44,012 bases of DNA from SVTX01 sp964629615 (GTDB lineage: Bacteria; Bacillota; Clostridia; Oscillospirales; CAG-272): assembly GCA_964629615.1 (NCBI GenBank), contig CAZVUD010000010.1, forward strand, positions 1 through 44,012, given 5' to 3'. The position numbers and the translations under genes are program-made. Positions within the stretch are counted from its first letter, which is position 1. Every line of letters starts with the position of its first letter. The notes under the pieces were generated by a model. The model saw nothing but the letters and a program-made list of their open reading frames with translations, was not told the DNA's origin and did not search any database. Positions 1 through 8,155 of this stretch are shown here, piece after piece.

Positions 1-164
1 GATAAACGCTGAAGGCATCTAAGCGTGAAACATGCTTCAAGATTAGATATCCCATCATCCAGAATGAGTAAGGTCACTTGTAGACTACGAGTTTGATAGG
101 TCAGAGATGTAAGTGCAGTAATGCATTCAGTTGACTGATACTAATAGACCGAGGGCTTGAACCT
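1..164 (+). rRNA. rrl: 23S ribosomal RNA, 3' end (partial)
   Basis: The first about 164 bases match the well-known 3' end of bacterial 23S rRNA: the stretches GCATCTAAGCGTGAAAC, GACTACGAGTTTGATAGG and ACTAATAGACCGAGGGCTTGA occur in the right order. The gene begins upstream of the window. The exact 3' end is placed by analogy with other Clostridia and may be off by a few bases. No 5S rRNA gene follows: the about 100 bases up to the terminator lack any 5S-like segment. Confidence 0.95.
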
Positions 165-262
165 CTTTTGAAAATTTACTTTTCACTGTGGTTCTTGTTT
201 TGAGTTTCTGTTTACACTCCCTTCTTTCCTTTCTTATTGTTAGGTAAATAAAAGGCAATTAT

Positions 263-287
263 CACACGGTTTTTCCGTGTGTTTTTT
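263..287 (+). terminator. Rho-independent terminator of the rRNA operon
   Basis: CACACGG (263-269) and CCGTGTG (275-281) form a 7-bp stem with a five-T loop, followed directly by a run of six T. It closes the rRNA transcript about 100 bases after the 23S end. Confidence 0.85.
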
Positions 288-334
288 GTTTTATGGCTTT
301 AACACAATATTCATAGATCGTTTTAAAAATCCTG

Positions 335-363
335 TTGCTTGATAGTTACCTTTGTGGTAATAT
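335..363 (+). promoter_or_regulatory. Probable promoter of the GH43-like gene
   Basis: TTGCTT (335-340) and TAATAT (358-363) are separated by 17 bases. Both boxes deviate from consensus, so this is moderate evidence. The site lies over an upstream in-frame TTG-type start and so argues for translation from the ATG at 393. Confidence 0.45.
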
Positions 364-392
364 CTTCATATAAGCATCTGTGGAGGAAAAGT

Positions 393-1253
393 ATGATAAC
401 ATCAAATGTAAATAAGCTTCGCGACCCTTTTGTCTTACCGAAAAACGGAATATATTACATGTACGGCACGGGCTGGGAGGTGTATAAAAACACATCCAAG
501 GATCTTGGCGGCGATTGGATATCGCTCGGAAATAAAGTTGTCCTTTCAGATCCGAATGATGACGGCGGTTGCCATTGGGCGCCCGAGGTGCATGAATACA
601 ATGGATATTATTATATGATAACGACATATCTTAGCAAAAGCACAGCTCACAGAGGTTGTGCTGTATTCCGATCCGACAGCCCCGAGGGACCATTTATCCA
701 GATATCTGACGGTCACATAACCCCTCATGATATTGATGCGATAGACGGCACTCTCTATAAAGACCCTGAAGGACAGTTGTGGATGGTATTTGTGCATGAA
801 TGGACCTGCAAAAAGGATCATATAGGTTCATTTGCCGCAGCTAAGTTATCTTTTGATCTTTCACATTTTATATCCGACCCAATCGAGCTTTTTTCCGCAA
901 ATGAGCCCAAGTGGGCTGTCAGGGGAGTTACGGACGGTTGCTTTATGTACACCTCAAATGACGGAAAATTGCTTATGACTTGGTCTAATTTTGCTTCCGA
1001 CGGGTATTGCATAGGAGTTTCAAGAAGTCGTGAGGACCGCCTTGACGGTCATTGGACGCATGATGATGAGCCCATATATTCCCGCACGATGCAGGGAATG
1101 TACGACGGCGGACACGGAATGATATTCAGATCATTTGACGGGGATATGTATATGGCTTTTCACGCGCCCAATACCCCTGTAGGAGACAGGCTTGAGCGAC
1201 CTTGCTTTGCGAAGGTCATGTATTCAGACGGACATCTGACCTTGGATATTTGA
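393..1253 (+). CDS. Glycoside hydrolase family 43-like protein
   Basis: A 286-residue protein with the five-bladed propeller signature of GH43 enzymes (arabinanases and xylosidases). Visible motifs are RDPFVL near the N-terminus (D11, the usual catalytic base), HWAPEV at 61-66, IDGTLY (D118, the usual pKa-tuning Asp), TDGCFMY at 180-186 and a GGHGMIF segment near 239-245. The general-acid position, normally Glu in an EGP-like motif, reads Thr-Asp-Gly, so the acid may be Asp181 or the activity may differ from classic GH43. There is no signal peptide, so it should act in the cytoplasm on imported oligosaccharides. The start at 393 is chosen because GGAGG (382-386) lies six bases before it; a longer in-frame reading overlaps the promoter. 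It stands alone, flanked by terminators on both sides. Family assignment is firm; substrate is not known. Confidence 0.85.
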   Translation: MITSNVNKLRDPFVLPKNGIYYMYGTGWEVYKNTSKDLGGDWISLGNKVVLSDPNDDGGCHWAPEVHEYNGYYYMITTYLSKSTAHRGCAVFRSDSPEGPFIQISDGHITPHDIDAIDGTLYKDPEGQLWMVFVHEWTCKKDHIGSFAAAKLSFDLSHFISDPIELFSANEPKWAVRGVTDGCFMYTSNDGKLLMTWSNFASDGYCIGVSRSREDRLDGHWTHDDEPIYSRTMQGMYDGGHGMIFRSFDGDMYMAFHAPNTPVGDRLERPCFAKVMYSDGHLTLDI

Positions 1254-1267
1254 TATTTTATTTGTAC

Positions 1268-1308
1268 AGAGCACACTTTTGCATGGGCAAAGCGTGTGCT
1301 CTTTTTTT
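1268..1308 (+). terminator. Rho-independent terminator after the GH43-like gene
   Basis: AGAGCACAC (1268-1276) pairs with GTGTGCTCT (1294-1302), with further pairing inside (TTTGC with GCAAA), followed by a run of T. Confidence 0.9.
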
Positions 1309-1388
1309 ACATTTCGGCATTATCTGTTCAAAAAGTGTCAAATATATTGCGAAACTTAAAAAATATCGGTAAAGTATTTGCAAAATAC

Positions 1389-1417
1389 TTGAAAAATGTT
1401 TATTTTCGTGTTATAAT
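1389..1417 (+). promoter_or_regulatory. Promoter of the V-ATPase operon
   Basis: TTGAAA (1389-1394) and TATAAT (1412-1417) lie exactly 17 bases apart in an AT-rich stretch. The predicted leader of about 60 bases contains a small hairpin (AGAGC at 1438-1442 with GCTCT at 1449-1453) and then the first gene. Confidence 0.8.
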
Positions 1418-1486
1418 TTTATTGTATTCTATACCTTAGAGCAGTATCGCTCTGGGGTTAAAAAAATTGAAAGGTATGGTCTGTCT

Positions 1487-1807
1487 ATGTCAAAAGAAGC
1501 TGTACTAAAGGTAATGGGAGCTGAAGATGAGGCTGAGCGCATCATTGCTGATGCGACCATCAAAGCAAAGTCCATAGTTGAGGATGCCAAAAAGCAGGCT
1601 GATGAAGAATGTATAGCACTCCGTGAGAGTCTGAAGACTGAATACAGCGAGAGAGTTGCAAATGTTCGTCAGGATTCTAAGGTGCTTATTGATGAGAGCA
1701 TCGAGAAGGCGCAGAGAGAGGCTCAGTCGCTTGAGCGCAGAGCAAAGCTGAATATGCCTGCAGCCGTCAGGTATATATGCAGGAGGTTTGCGGACGAATG
1801 TCAATAA
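1487..1807 (+). CDS. ntpF: V-type ATPase peripheral-stalk subunit (NtpF/G/H type)
   Basis: A 106-residue, highly charged, almost wholly helical protein rich in Ala, Glu, Lys and Arg, as expected for the short coiled-coil peripheral-stalk subunit that pairs with subunit E and ties the catalytic head to the membrane stator. Identity rests on composition, length (family about 100-110 residues) and its place as first gene of an otherwise complete V-ATPase operon in the order known from Enterococcus hirae. A GAAAGG ribosome binding site lies at 1469-1474, a rather long 12 bases before the ATG. Its last ten bases overlap ntpI, so the two are probably translationally coupled. The C-terminal dozen residues are less coiled-coil-like. 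Confidence 0.85.
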   Translation: MSKEAVLKVMGAEDEAERIIADATIKAKSIVEDAKKQADEECIALRESLKTEYSERVANVRQDSKVLIDESIEKAQREAQSLERRAKLNMPAAVRYICRRFADECQ

Positions 1808-3744
1808 GCGTAATGAAAAAGCTGACCGTTATCACTCCGCGCGACAGCGCAGAGAGTGTGATGCACAGGCTGGTCAAGCAACGCTGTATAGAGGTGCGAA
1901 TAGTAGATACAGAGGAATATGACGGTATGCTGAGCGCCGTAAATTACGGCAAGCAACGCTCTGAAATATCCGAGAGGATCAAAAATATCGATTCCGTGCT
2001 TCCTGTGCTGTGTAAGTATTCTTCGCGGCGCTCACGGCTTGGCGACGACCGTGTAAAGGTCAACAGAGGTGAATTTATTTCGGACGGAAGCTATGCCAAT
2101 GCGCAGGCGGCAGTGCAAAAGGCTCAGGAGCTTATACTTGAGCTTGATCGGATAGATGGCGATATAAGCATGACGGTTTCCGATATGCACGCGCTCACTC
2201 CATGGCTTTCTACCGAATTTTCTACAAATATCGACAGGACTGCTCACACAAGTATACTGCGAGGCTATTTTCCTGTGGGCGTTAAAATGTCGGATGTGCA
2301 GAATGCAATATCTGATGACCTTGCATACATAGAAGAGGTGTCGCGCGATAAGGCGGCGATCTATTGCACGGTCATATCCCATATGTCATCTGTATCTAAG
2401 GTAAATAAAGAACTTTCGTCTCTCGGATTTGTTTGTGTTGATCTTCCCTTAAGCGATCTTGATCCTGCAAAGCTGACCGAAAAGCTTATGGATGACAAAG
2501 AGGAGCTTATGCGCACGCGCGACGGTGTATGCGAGCGCTTAAGAGAGCTTTCAATGTATCTTTCGGACATTGAGGTCATGTATGATATTGAAAGTACATC
2601 GCTTACGAATGTGATGGCTCTGCAAAAAACGGCAGATACCAAGTCCTGCTCGGTAATTGAGGGATGGATGCCGTGTGAGTGCTCACAAAAGGTGACCGAT
2701 ATGCTTGATGAGCTTGTGTGCGCATATGAATTGCGCGATGCAAAAGAGGGAGAGGATGTCCCTGTAAACCTTAAAAACAACGGATTTGCATCCACATTTG
2801 AGTGGGTAATTGAAATGTATTCCTATCCGAAATACGCATCCTTCGACCCCACATTTATAATGAGCATATTCTATTTCTTCATATTTGGACTTATGTTTGC
2901 CGATGTAGGATACGGTCTTATTTTGACTGTCGGCGGATTTATGATACCGAAGCTTATGGGAATGAGGGATAATACCAAGCGCATGTTCTATATGTTCGGA
3001 TTTTGCGGTATATCCAGCATGCTTATGGGAGTATTGTTCGGCGGATGGTTCGGAGATCTTCCGTATGCCGTTATGGAGAATATGATGGGAATTGAGAACG
3101 CGCGAGAGATACTGCCGTTCTTTAATGGCTTGCTGTTCAATCCGCTTGATGATCCCATGCTCTTCCTTGTGGTTTCGCTGGCTGTTGGTGGAGTGCACAT
3201 AATTGCCGGAATGGCTATAAAATTCGTCCTTCTGTGCAAGGATGGCAAGGTGCTTGACGCACTTTGCGATATATTGCCGTGGTGGATAATATTTGGCGGT
3301 ATCGCACTGATATTTGTTGTAAGCACACAGGTTGGACTTATGGTTATAGGCGCAGGCGCGCTGATAATTGTCCTTACACACGCAAGGCAGGAGAAAAATA
3401 TAGTGGTAAGATTGCTTAAGGGCTTGCTCGGTCTTTACGATATAACGAGCTATGCATCCGATCTGCTTTCTTATTCGCGTATCTTAGCCCTCGGACTTGC
3501 CGCAGGAGTAATCGGTCAGGTGGTAAATCTTGTGGGAACTATGGGGGGTGGAGGCGTTATGGGCTTTGTTGCGCTTATAGCGGCATGCCTTATAGGTCAT
3601 ACGCTGAACCTTGCGATAAACATTTTGGGCTCTTTCGTTCATACGAGTCGACTCCAATATCTTGAATTTTTCAACAAATTCTATGAGGATGGCGGAGAAA
3701 AATTTGAGGCTCTTGAGCCGTCTGAAAAATATTCAAAGGAATAA
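1798..3744 (+). CDS. ntpI: V-type ATPase membrane subunit I (a subunit)
   Basis: A 648-residue stator subunit that forms the ion half-channels beside the rotor ring. The N-terminal half (to about residue 345) is cytoplasmic and rich in coiled coil; the C-terminal half (about 349-630) contains the multi-pass membrane domain, beginning with a FDPTF segment and including FADVGYG, as usual in the family. The essential channel arginine is seen in SYSRILALGLA (Arg561). ATG 1798 is preferred over the in-frame ATG 1777 because AGGAGG at 1781-1786 precedes it and because MSISVMKKLT fits the family N-terminus. The start lies inside the end of ntpF. Length is typical for bacterial subunit I. Confidence 0.95.
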   Translation: MSISVMKKLTVITPRDSAESVMHRLVKQRCIEVRIVDTEEYDGMLSAVNYGKQRSEISERIKNIDSVLPVLCKYSSRRSRLGDDRVKVNRGEFISDGSYANAQAAVQKAQELILELDRIDGDISMTVSDMHALTPWLSTEFSTNIDRTAHTSILRGYFPVGVKMSDVQNAISDDLAYIEEVSRDKAAIYCTVISHMSSVSKVNKELSSLGFVCVDLPLSDLDPAKLTEKLMDDKEELMRTRDGVCERLRELSMYLSDIEVMYDIESTSLTNVMALQKTADTKSCSVIEGWMPCECSQKVTDMLDELVCAYELRDAKEGEDVPVNLKNNGFASTFEWVIEMYSYPKYASFDPTFIMSIFYFFIFGLMFADVGYGLILTVGGFMIPKLMGMRDNTKRMFYMFGFCGISSMLMGVLFGGWFGDLPYAVMENMMGIENAREILPFFNGLLFNPLDDPMLFLVVSLAVGGVHIIAGMAIKFVLLCKDGKVLDALCDILPWWIIFGGIALIFVVSTQVGLMVIGAGALIIVLTHARQEKNIVVRLLKGLLGLYDITSYASDLLSYSRILALGLAAGVIGQVVNLVGTMGGGGVMGFVALIAACLIGHTLNLAINILGSFVHTSRLQYLEFFNKFYEDGGEKFEALEPSEKYSKE

Positions 3745-3780
3745 AAATATACAAATATATTTGATTAAAAGGAGATTATT

Positions 3781-4278
3781 ATGACATTTGCTGAACTCTT
3801 GGAACAGATCTTTTCAGGTCAGAATCTTGCTATTTTTGGCGCAGGACTTGCTGCGGCGCTCTCGGGTGTCGGAAGCGCAAAGGGCGTAAGCCTTGTAGGT
3901 GAAGCATCCAGCGGTCTGCTTTCCGATGATCCTAAAAAATTCGGTAAAGCATTGGCACTTCAGGCACTTCCCATGACGCAGGGCGTATACGGACTTGTTG
4001 CGGCATTCCTTATCATATTCAAGATAGGTCTTTTCTCAACTCCAATGGAGCTTACCGTAGCGCAGGGCGGATATTTCCTTATGGCAGCTTTGCCGTATGC
4101 AATAGTTGGCTTATTCTCGGCTGTAAGGCAGGGAAGAGTTGCGGCATCGGGTATAAATCTGCTTGCAAAGCGTCCCGATCAGCTTGGTAAAGCCATTACA
4201 AGTGCGGCACTTGTTGAAACATACGCAATATTTGCATTGCTCGTAACACTTCTTTTGGTATTCAGAGCTCCTTTCTGA
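3781..4278 (+). CDS. ntpK: V-type ATPase proteolipid (c-ring) subunit K, sodium-type
   Basis: A 165-residue proteolipid with four membrane helices (two tandem hairpins), the ion-carrying rotor ring of the V-ATPase. The carboxylate is Glu146 in the motif VETYAI of helix 4. The other residues that coordinate sodium in the E. hirae NtpK structure are all present by motif: Leu63, Thr66 and Gln67 in ALPMTQG, and Gln117 in RQGRV. A sodium-translocating enzyme is therefore likely (inference from known structure). The double-hairpin form with one carboxylate per subunit is the classic V-type arrangement. AAAAGGAGA lies just upstream of the ATG, and a gap of 36 bases separates it from ntpI. Confidence 0.95.
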   Translation: MTFAELLEQIFSGQNLAIFGAGLAAALSGVGSAKGVSLVGEASSGLLSDDPKKFGKALALQALPMTQGVYGLVAAFLIIFKIGLFSTPMELTVAQGGYFLMAALPYAIVGLFSAVRQGRVAASGINLLAKRPDQLGKAITSAALVETYAIFALLVTLLLVFRAPF

Positions 4279-4317
4279 CAGTAGGCAACTCTATCTCTTT
4301 TATGGAGGAACTATTGA

Positions 4318-5004
4318 ATGAATGGAATTGAGAAGATAACAAATAAGATAGTGGAGGATGCGCAGGCGTCGGCTGATAAGCTGATAGCCGATGCAAATGC
4401 GCGCGCGGCGGATATACTTGGCGAGGCGGCACGCAAAAAGCAGACTATTTCGGATGATATGTTCAATTCAGCCATGGCTGAGGGCGAGAACATCATAAAT
4501 TCCGCAAGGTCTACGCTTGAGCGCAATTCAAAGGCGATCATATCGAATATGAAGAATGCTATGGTCAATGAAGCCTTTGAAGGTGCCAAAAACGAGATAG
4601 CGTCGCTTGAAACTGAAAAATATACAAATCTTATGACAAAATTGCTCTGCCGCGTGCTTTCATCGAGAATAGATGAAGAAAAACGCAGTATGAGACTGTT
4701 TTCGGAGGATATCTCCCCTGACAGATATGAGGTCATAATGAATAAGCGTGACAGGGATACATGCGGAGTTTATATCGTGGCAGGCGTAAGACGTGCTACG
4801 GTGGGAAAAATAACAGGTGATGTGCTTGACAAGGTCACCCTGTCGCAGGAGGTAGCCGATATAAGCGGTGGATTTATCCTGCGTATGGGCAGAGTGGAGA
4901 TAAACGCATCGATCGAAGCGATACTTGGAGAGATACGCGAGCAGACTGAGCCTGATATCATGGATATGCTCTTTCCCTCTGATGTATCGGAAAGTGAAGA
5001 ATAA
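4318..5004 (+). CDS. ntpE: V-type ATPase peripheral-stalk subunit E
   Basis: A 228-residue protein with a long charged, Ala-rich helix in the N-terminal half (about 1-110) and a smaller globular C-terminal part, as in subunit E of A/V-type ATPases. It forms the peripheral stalk together with the small subunit encoded by the first gene and binds the top of the catalytic head. Ribosome binding site GGAGG at 4303-4307 precedes the ATG by about ten bases. Its position between ntpK and ntpC is that of the E. hirae operon. Length is slightly above the usual 190-210 residues. Confidence 0.88.
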   Translation: MNGIEKITNKIVEDAQASADKLIADANARAADILGEAARKKQTISDDMFNSAMAEGENIINSARSTLERNSKAIISNMKNAMVNEAFEGAKNEIASLETEKYTNLMTKLLCRVLSSRIDEEKRSMRLFSEDISPDRYEVIMNKRDRDTCGVYIVAGVRRATVGKITGDVLDKVTLSQEVADISGGFILRMGRVEINASIEAILGEIREQTEPDIMDMLFPSDVSESEE

Positions 5005-5027
5005 TACGCAGAAAGGCTCGTTTGCAT

Positions 5028-6023
5028 ATGGGAAAAAAGAATAACTCTAACGAATATATGTATTCGACTCCGCGATTTCGCTTTGCGGAGGGAAGATTGC
5101 TTTTTATGAGCGAGCTGTATGAGCTTTGTGAGTCAGACGGTACGGACGATATCATGCAAAAGCTTATATCAAAAGGAAATGACTTGAGAGATGCAGATAT
5201 TGACAGTGTGTCCGACAAGCTGCTTTGCGATGCATTTGATCTTGTTTATGAAATATCAGAGGATCCAAGCGCATACGACCTTTTCAGATATCCGTACGAT
5301 TGCCACAATATAAAATGTGCTATCAAGGCAACTCTCAGAAATGTGGATACCGATGGCATGATGTACAGCTGTGCATCCGTGCCGTGTGACGGCATTGCAA
5401 AGGCGGTGTGTGACAGGGATCTTTCCATGTATCCGAAGCATATGGCTGCTGCCGCTACGGAAGCTATGGAGCTGTATTCGAAGACACACGATCCGTCTGT
5501 GATCGATATCACGGTGGATAAGGCGGCATATAAGGATATGCTTTGTGCCGCCATAGCATCGGGCTCACAGTACATGATATCTCTTGTAAAGGTCAGGATA
5601 GACCTTGCCAATATACTTATGTGCATCCGAATGCTGAAATTTGCAGGCAACGGCATGCAGAATGAAAGGCTTGAGCTTGCGTATATCGAGGGCGGAAATA
5701 TAGATATAGGCACACTTGCATACTGTCTTGAAGGCGGCATGGATCTGCTTGCGGACAAGCTGTTTTCCATGGGCTATTCTAAGGTGTCGGATGCGATATC
5801 GTCTGGCAAGGGACAGATATGGAGATGCGAAAAGGCTGCGGATGATACGCTCATGGATATTGCAAAGAGAGCAAAGAGCATAAGCTTTGGCATAGAGGTG
5901 GGCGCAGGATATCTTGTGGCGAAAGAAACAGAGGCGAAGAATCTGCGCATACTCATCAGCGGAAAGAGAAGCGGGCTGTCAGACGACAGCATAAAAGAAA
6001 GATTGAGGGAGTCCTATGAGTAA
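5028..6023 (+). CDS. ntpC: V-type ATPase central-stalk subunit C (d subunit)
   Basis: A 331-residue, largely helical protein matching the funnel-shaped C/d subunit that couples the membrane ring to the central shaft. Features typical of the family include Asp-Leu-Ala-Asn-Ile near residue 190 and the repeated helical layout, with length close to the usual 330-350. The ATG at 5028 is taken as start; a TTG six bases upstream (5022) is in frame and lies closer to the GAAAGG site at 5011-5016, so the true protein may be two residues longer. The gene ends inside the start of ntpG (8-base overlap). Confidence 0.88.
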   Translation: MGKKNNSNEYMYSTPRFRFAEGRLLFMSELYELCESDGTDDIMQKLISKGNDLRDADIDSVSDKLLCDAFDLVYEISEDPSAYDLFRYPYDCHNIKCAIKATLRNVDTDGMMYSCASVPCDGIAKAVCDRDLSMYPKHMAAAATEAMELYSKTHDPSVIDITVDKAAYKDMLCAAIASGSQYMISLVKVRIDLANILMCIRMLKFAGNGMQNERLELAYIEGGNIDIGTLAYCLEGGMDLLADKLFSMGYSKVSDAISSGKGQIWRCEKAADDTLMDIAKRAKSISFGIEVGAGYLVAKETEAKNLRILISGKRSGLSDDSIKERLRESYE

Positions 6024-6339
6024 GATATGCATTATAGGCGACCGCGACAGCGTTATGGGCTTTATGGCTGTGGGCTTTGCGGTATATGAGGCAAACGACG
6101 CCGAGAGCGCCGCGGACATCCTTGTATCACTGGCAAGTGACAAGGAGAATGCCATAATATTTATAATGGAGGATTATGCCATATCCCTTGATGCTTTGAT
6201 CTCAAAGTACAAAAATCAGCCTATCCCTGCAATAATCCCAATTCCGTCACGAAACGGAAGCTGCGGATATGCAATGGAGAGCATAAAGCGCGCATCCGAG
6301 CGTGCTTTGGGCGCAGATATCCTGTTTAAGGATCAATGA
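6016..6339 (+). CDS. ntpG: V-type ATPase central-stalk subunit F (NtpG)
   Basis: A 107-residue protein with the alternating strand-helix pattern of subunit F, which binds subunit D in the central shaft. The start MSKICIIGDRDSVMGFMAVG has the family signature in which a Gly-Asp pair and a Phe-Gly/Ala region follow a short hydrophobic strand. It overlaps the end of ntpC by 8 bases, which indicates coupled translation, and its place before ntpA is that of the E. hirae operon. Length is normal for the family (about 100-110). Confidence 0.9.
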   Translation: MSKICIIGDRDSVMGFMAVGFAVYEANDAESAADILVSLASDKENAIIFIMEDYAISLDALISKYKNQPIPAIIPIPSRNGSCGYAMESIKRASERALGADILFKDQ

Positions 6340-6349
6340 TCAATATTAC

Positions 6350-6379
6350 GAAAGGATGCGTTTTACGCATACGATAAAG
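6350..6379 (+). promoter_or_regulatory. Ribosome binding site of ntpA with a hairpin between it and the start
   Basis: GAAAGG (6350-6355) is followed at once by the perfect inverted repeat ATGCGT-TTT-ACGCAT (6356-6370), then nine bases, then ATG 6380. Folding of the hairpin would bring the site to an ordinary nine-base distance from the start. The ATG inside the hairpin (6356) is in frame but touches the binding site and is unlikely to be used. Confidence 0.5.
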
Positions 6380-8155
6380 ATGACAGAAGGTAAAATATTA
6401 AAGGTTTCCGGACCGCTCGTCATTGCCGAGGGCATGAGAGATGCGGATATGTTCAACGTTGTACGCGTTGGCAAGAACCGACTTATCGGCGAGATAATCG
6501 AGATGCACGGTGATAGGGCATCTGTTGAGGTATATGAGGAAACTGCGGGACTTGGCAGGGGAGATAAGGTGGTTGATACAGGCGAGCCACTGTCCTGCGA
6601 ATTGGGTCCGGGACTTCTTACTAACATTTATGACGGCATAGAAAGACCTCTTGAGGTGCTCAGAGATATGTATGGCGCAAATCTTGCAAGAGGCGTCGAT
6701 GCTCCTGCGCTTGACAGGGAGAAGCTGTGGCATTTCACCACAGATCTTTCCTTTGGTGATAGGGTGTGCGCAGGTGATATACTCGGAAGAGTCATGGAAA
6801 ATGATGTCATAGAGCATAAGATAATGTTGCCCCCCAATATGAACGGAACGGTAGTTGAGATGAACTCCGGCGATTATACTGTCACAGACAGGGTGGGCAA
6901 GGTAAAGCTTGATGACGGCACCATACAGGAGATACGTCTTATGCAGAAGTGGCCTGTGAGAGTTGCTCGTCCGATAAAGGAAAAGCTCTCTCCCACAGAA
7001 CCTATGATAACGGGACAGAGGGTAATAGATGCGCTTTTCCCAATATCAAAGGGAGGTACAGCCTGTGTTCCCGGTCCTTTCGGCTCGGGTAAGACTGTCG
7101 TACAGCATCAGCTGGCAAAATGGAGCGATGTGGATATCGTGGTATATATCGGTTGCGGTGAGCGCGGAAACGAAATGACAGATGTTTTGCGCGAATTTCC
7201 CGAGATAATCGACCCGAGAACAGGCAGATCTCTCATGGAGAGGACCGTACTTATTGCCAATACCTCCGATATGCCTGTTGCGGCAAGAGAAGCGTCTATA
7301 TATACAGGTATAACCATTGCTGAATATTACAGAGATATGGGATATAATGTTGCGGTCATTGCTGACTCAACATCGCGCTGGGCAGAGGCTTTGCGCGAGA
7401 TGTCAGGCAGACTTGAGGAGATGCCGGGTGATGAGGGATATCCTGCATATCTGACGTCAAGGCTTGCGCAATTTTATGAAAGAGCAGGAAATGCAGTTTG
7501 CCTTGGAAGCGATTCAAGGCACGGATGCTTGTCTGCTATAGGTGCTGTATCGCCGCAGGGCGGTGATATATCCGAGCCTGTCACACAGGCAACTCTCAGA
7601 ATAGTTAAGGTGTTCTGGGGACTTGATTCATCTCTTGCATATAAGCGTCATTTCCCTGCAATAAATTGGCTCAATTCCTATTCGCTCTACCGCGACAGAC
7701 TTGCAAAGTGGTATGAGGATAATGTGGGCGCTGAGTGGAATGATCTCACGCGGAGATGCCTGAAAACATTGCAGGTAGAGGATGATCTGCAGGAGATAGT
7801 AAAGCTCGTGGGCATGGATGCCCTCTCATACGACGACAGGCTTACGCTGGAGGCGGCAAAGAGCATCAGGGAGGATTTCCTGCAGCAAAATGCTTTCGAG
7901 GGCGATGACAGCTATTGTGAGCTTGACAAGCAGCTCTTGCTTATGAAGCTCGTGTTCGCATTTGAAGACAAGGCACGCGAGGCTATAGGCAATGGCGCTG
8001 ATATCGACGAGATAACCGAATTGCCCGTGCGTGAGGAGATAGGAAGATATAAGTCTGTGCGTTATGGTCAGCATGAGGATGCATATCGCGAAATAATCAG
8101 AAATATTGATGCGCAGCTTGCACAGATCACACCGAAGGAGGATATCTCAAGATGA
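6380..8155 (+). CDS. ntpA: V-type ATPase catalytic subunit A
   Basis: A 591-residue nucleotide-hydrolysing subunit. The N-terminal barrel starts with EGKILKVSGPLVIAEGM, the usual N-terminus. The Walker A motif GPFGSGKT spans 232-239, and GERGNEM with the catalytic Glu261 follows. The bulge domain between the barrel and nucleotide domain (about 100-190) is present, as expected for A-type rather than F-type beta subunits. Start 6380 is chosen by alignment with the family N-terminus; the reading frame stays open upstream through ATG 6356 and beyond, but those starts add residues with no family counterpart. Three such subunits alternate with NtpB in the head. The gene overlaps ntpB by four bases (ATGA). 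Confidence 0.97.
   Translation: MTEGKILKVSGPLVIAEGMRDADMFNVVRVGKNRLIGEIIEMHGDRASVEVYEETAGLGRGDKVVDTGEPLSCELGPGLLTNIYDGIERPLEVLRDMYGANLARGVDAPALDREKLWHFTTDLSFGDRVCAGDILGRVMENDVIEHKIMLPPNMNGTVVEMNSGDYTVTDRVGKVKLDDGTIQEIRLMQKWPVRVARPIKEKLSPTEPMITGQRVIDALFPISKGGTACVPGPFGSGKTVVQHQLAKWSDVDIVVYIGCGERGNEMTDVLREFPEIIDPRTGRSLMERTVLIANTSDMPVAAREASIYTGITIAEYYRDMGYNVAVIADSTSRWAEALREMSGRLEEMPGDEGYPAYLTSRLAQFYERAGNAVCLGSDSRHGCLSAIGAVSPQGGDISEPVTQATLRIVKVFWGLDSSLAYKRHFPAINWLNSYSLYRDRLAKWYEDNVGAEWNDLTRRCLKTLQVEDDLQEIVKLVGMDALSYDDRLTLEAAKSIREDFLQQNAFEGDDSYCELDKQLLLMKLVFAFEDKAREAIGNGADIDEITELPVREEIGRYKSVRYGQHEDAYREIIRNIDAQLAQITPKEDISR

Noticed and set aside
165..262. Possible 5S rRNA gene after the 23S end
   Set aside because: The stretch is shorter than a 5S gene and T-rich, with none of the conserved 5S segments.
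2683..3381. 232-codon open frame on the minus strand inside ntpI
   Set aside because: It lies opposite a well-supported gene, lacks a ribosome binding site and resembles no protein; it mirrors the codon bias of ntpI.
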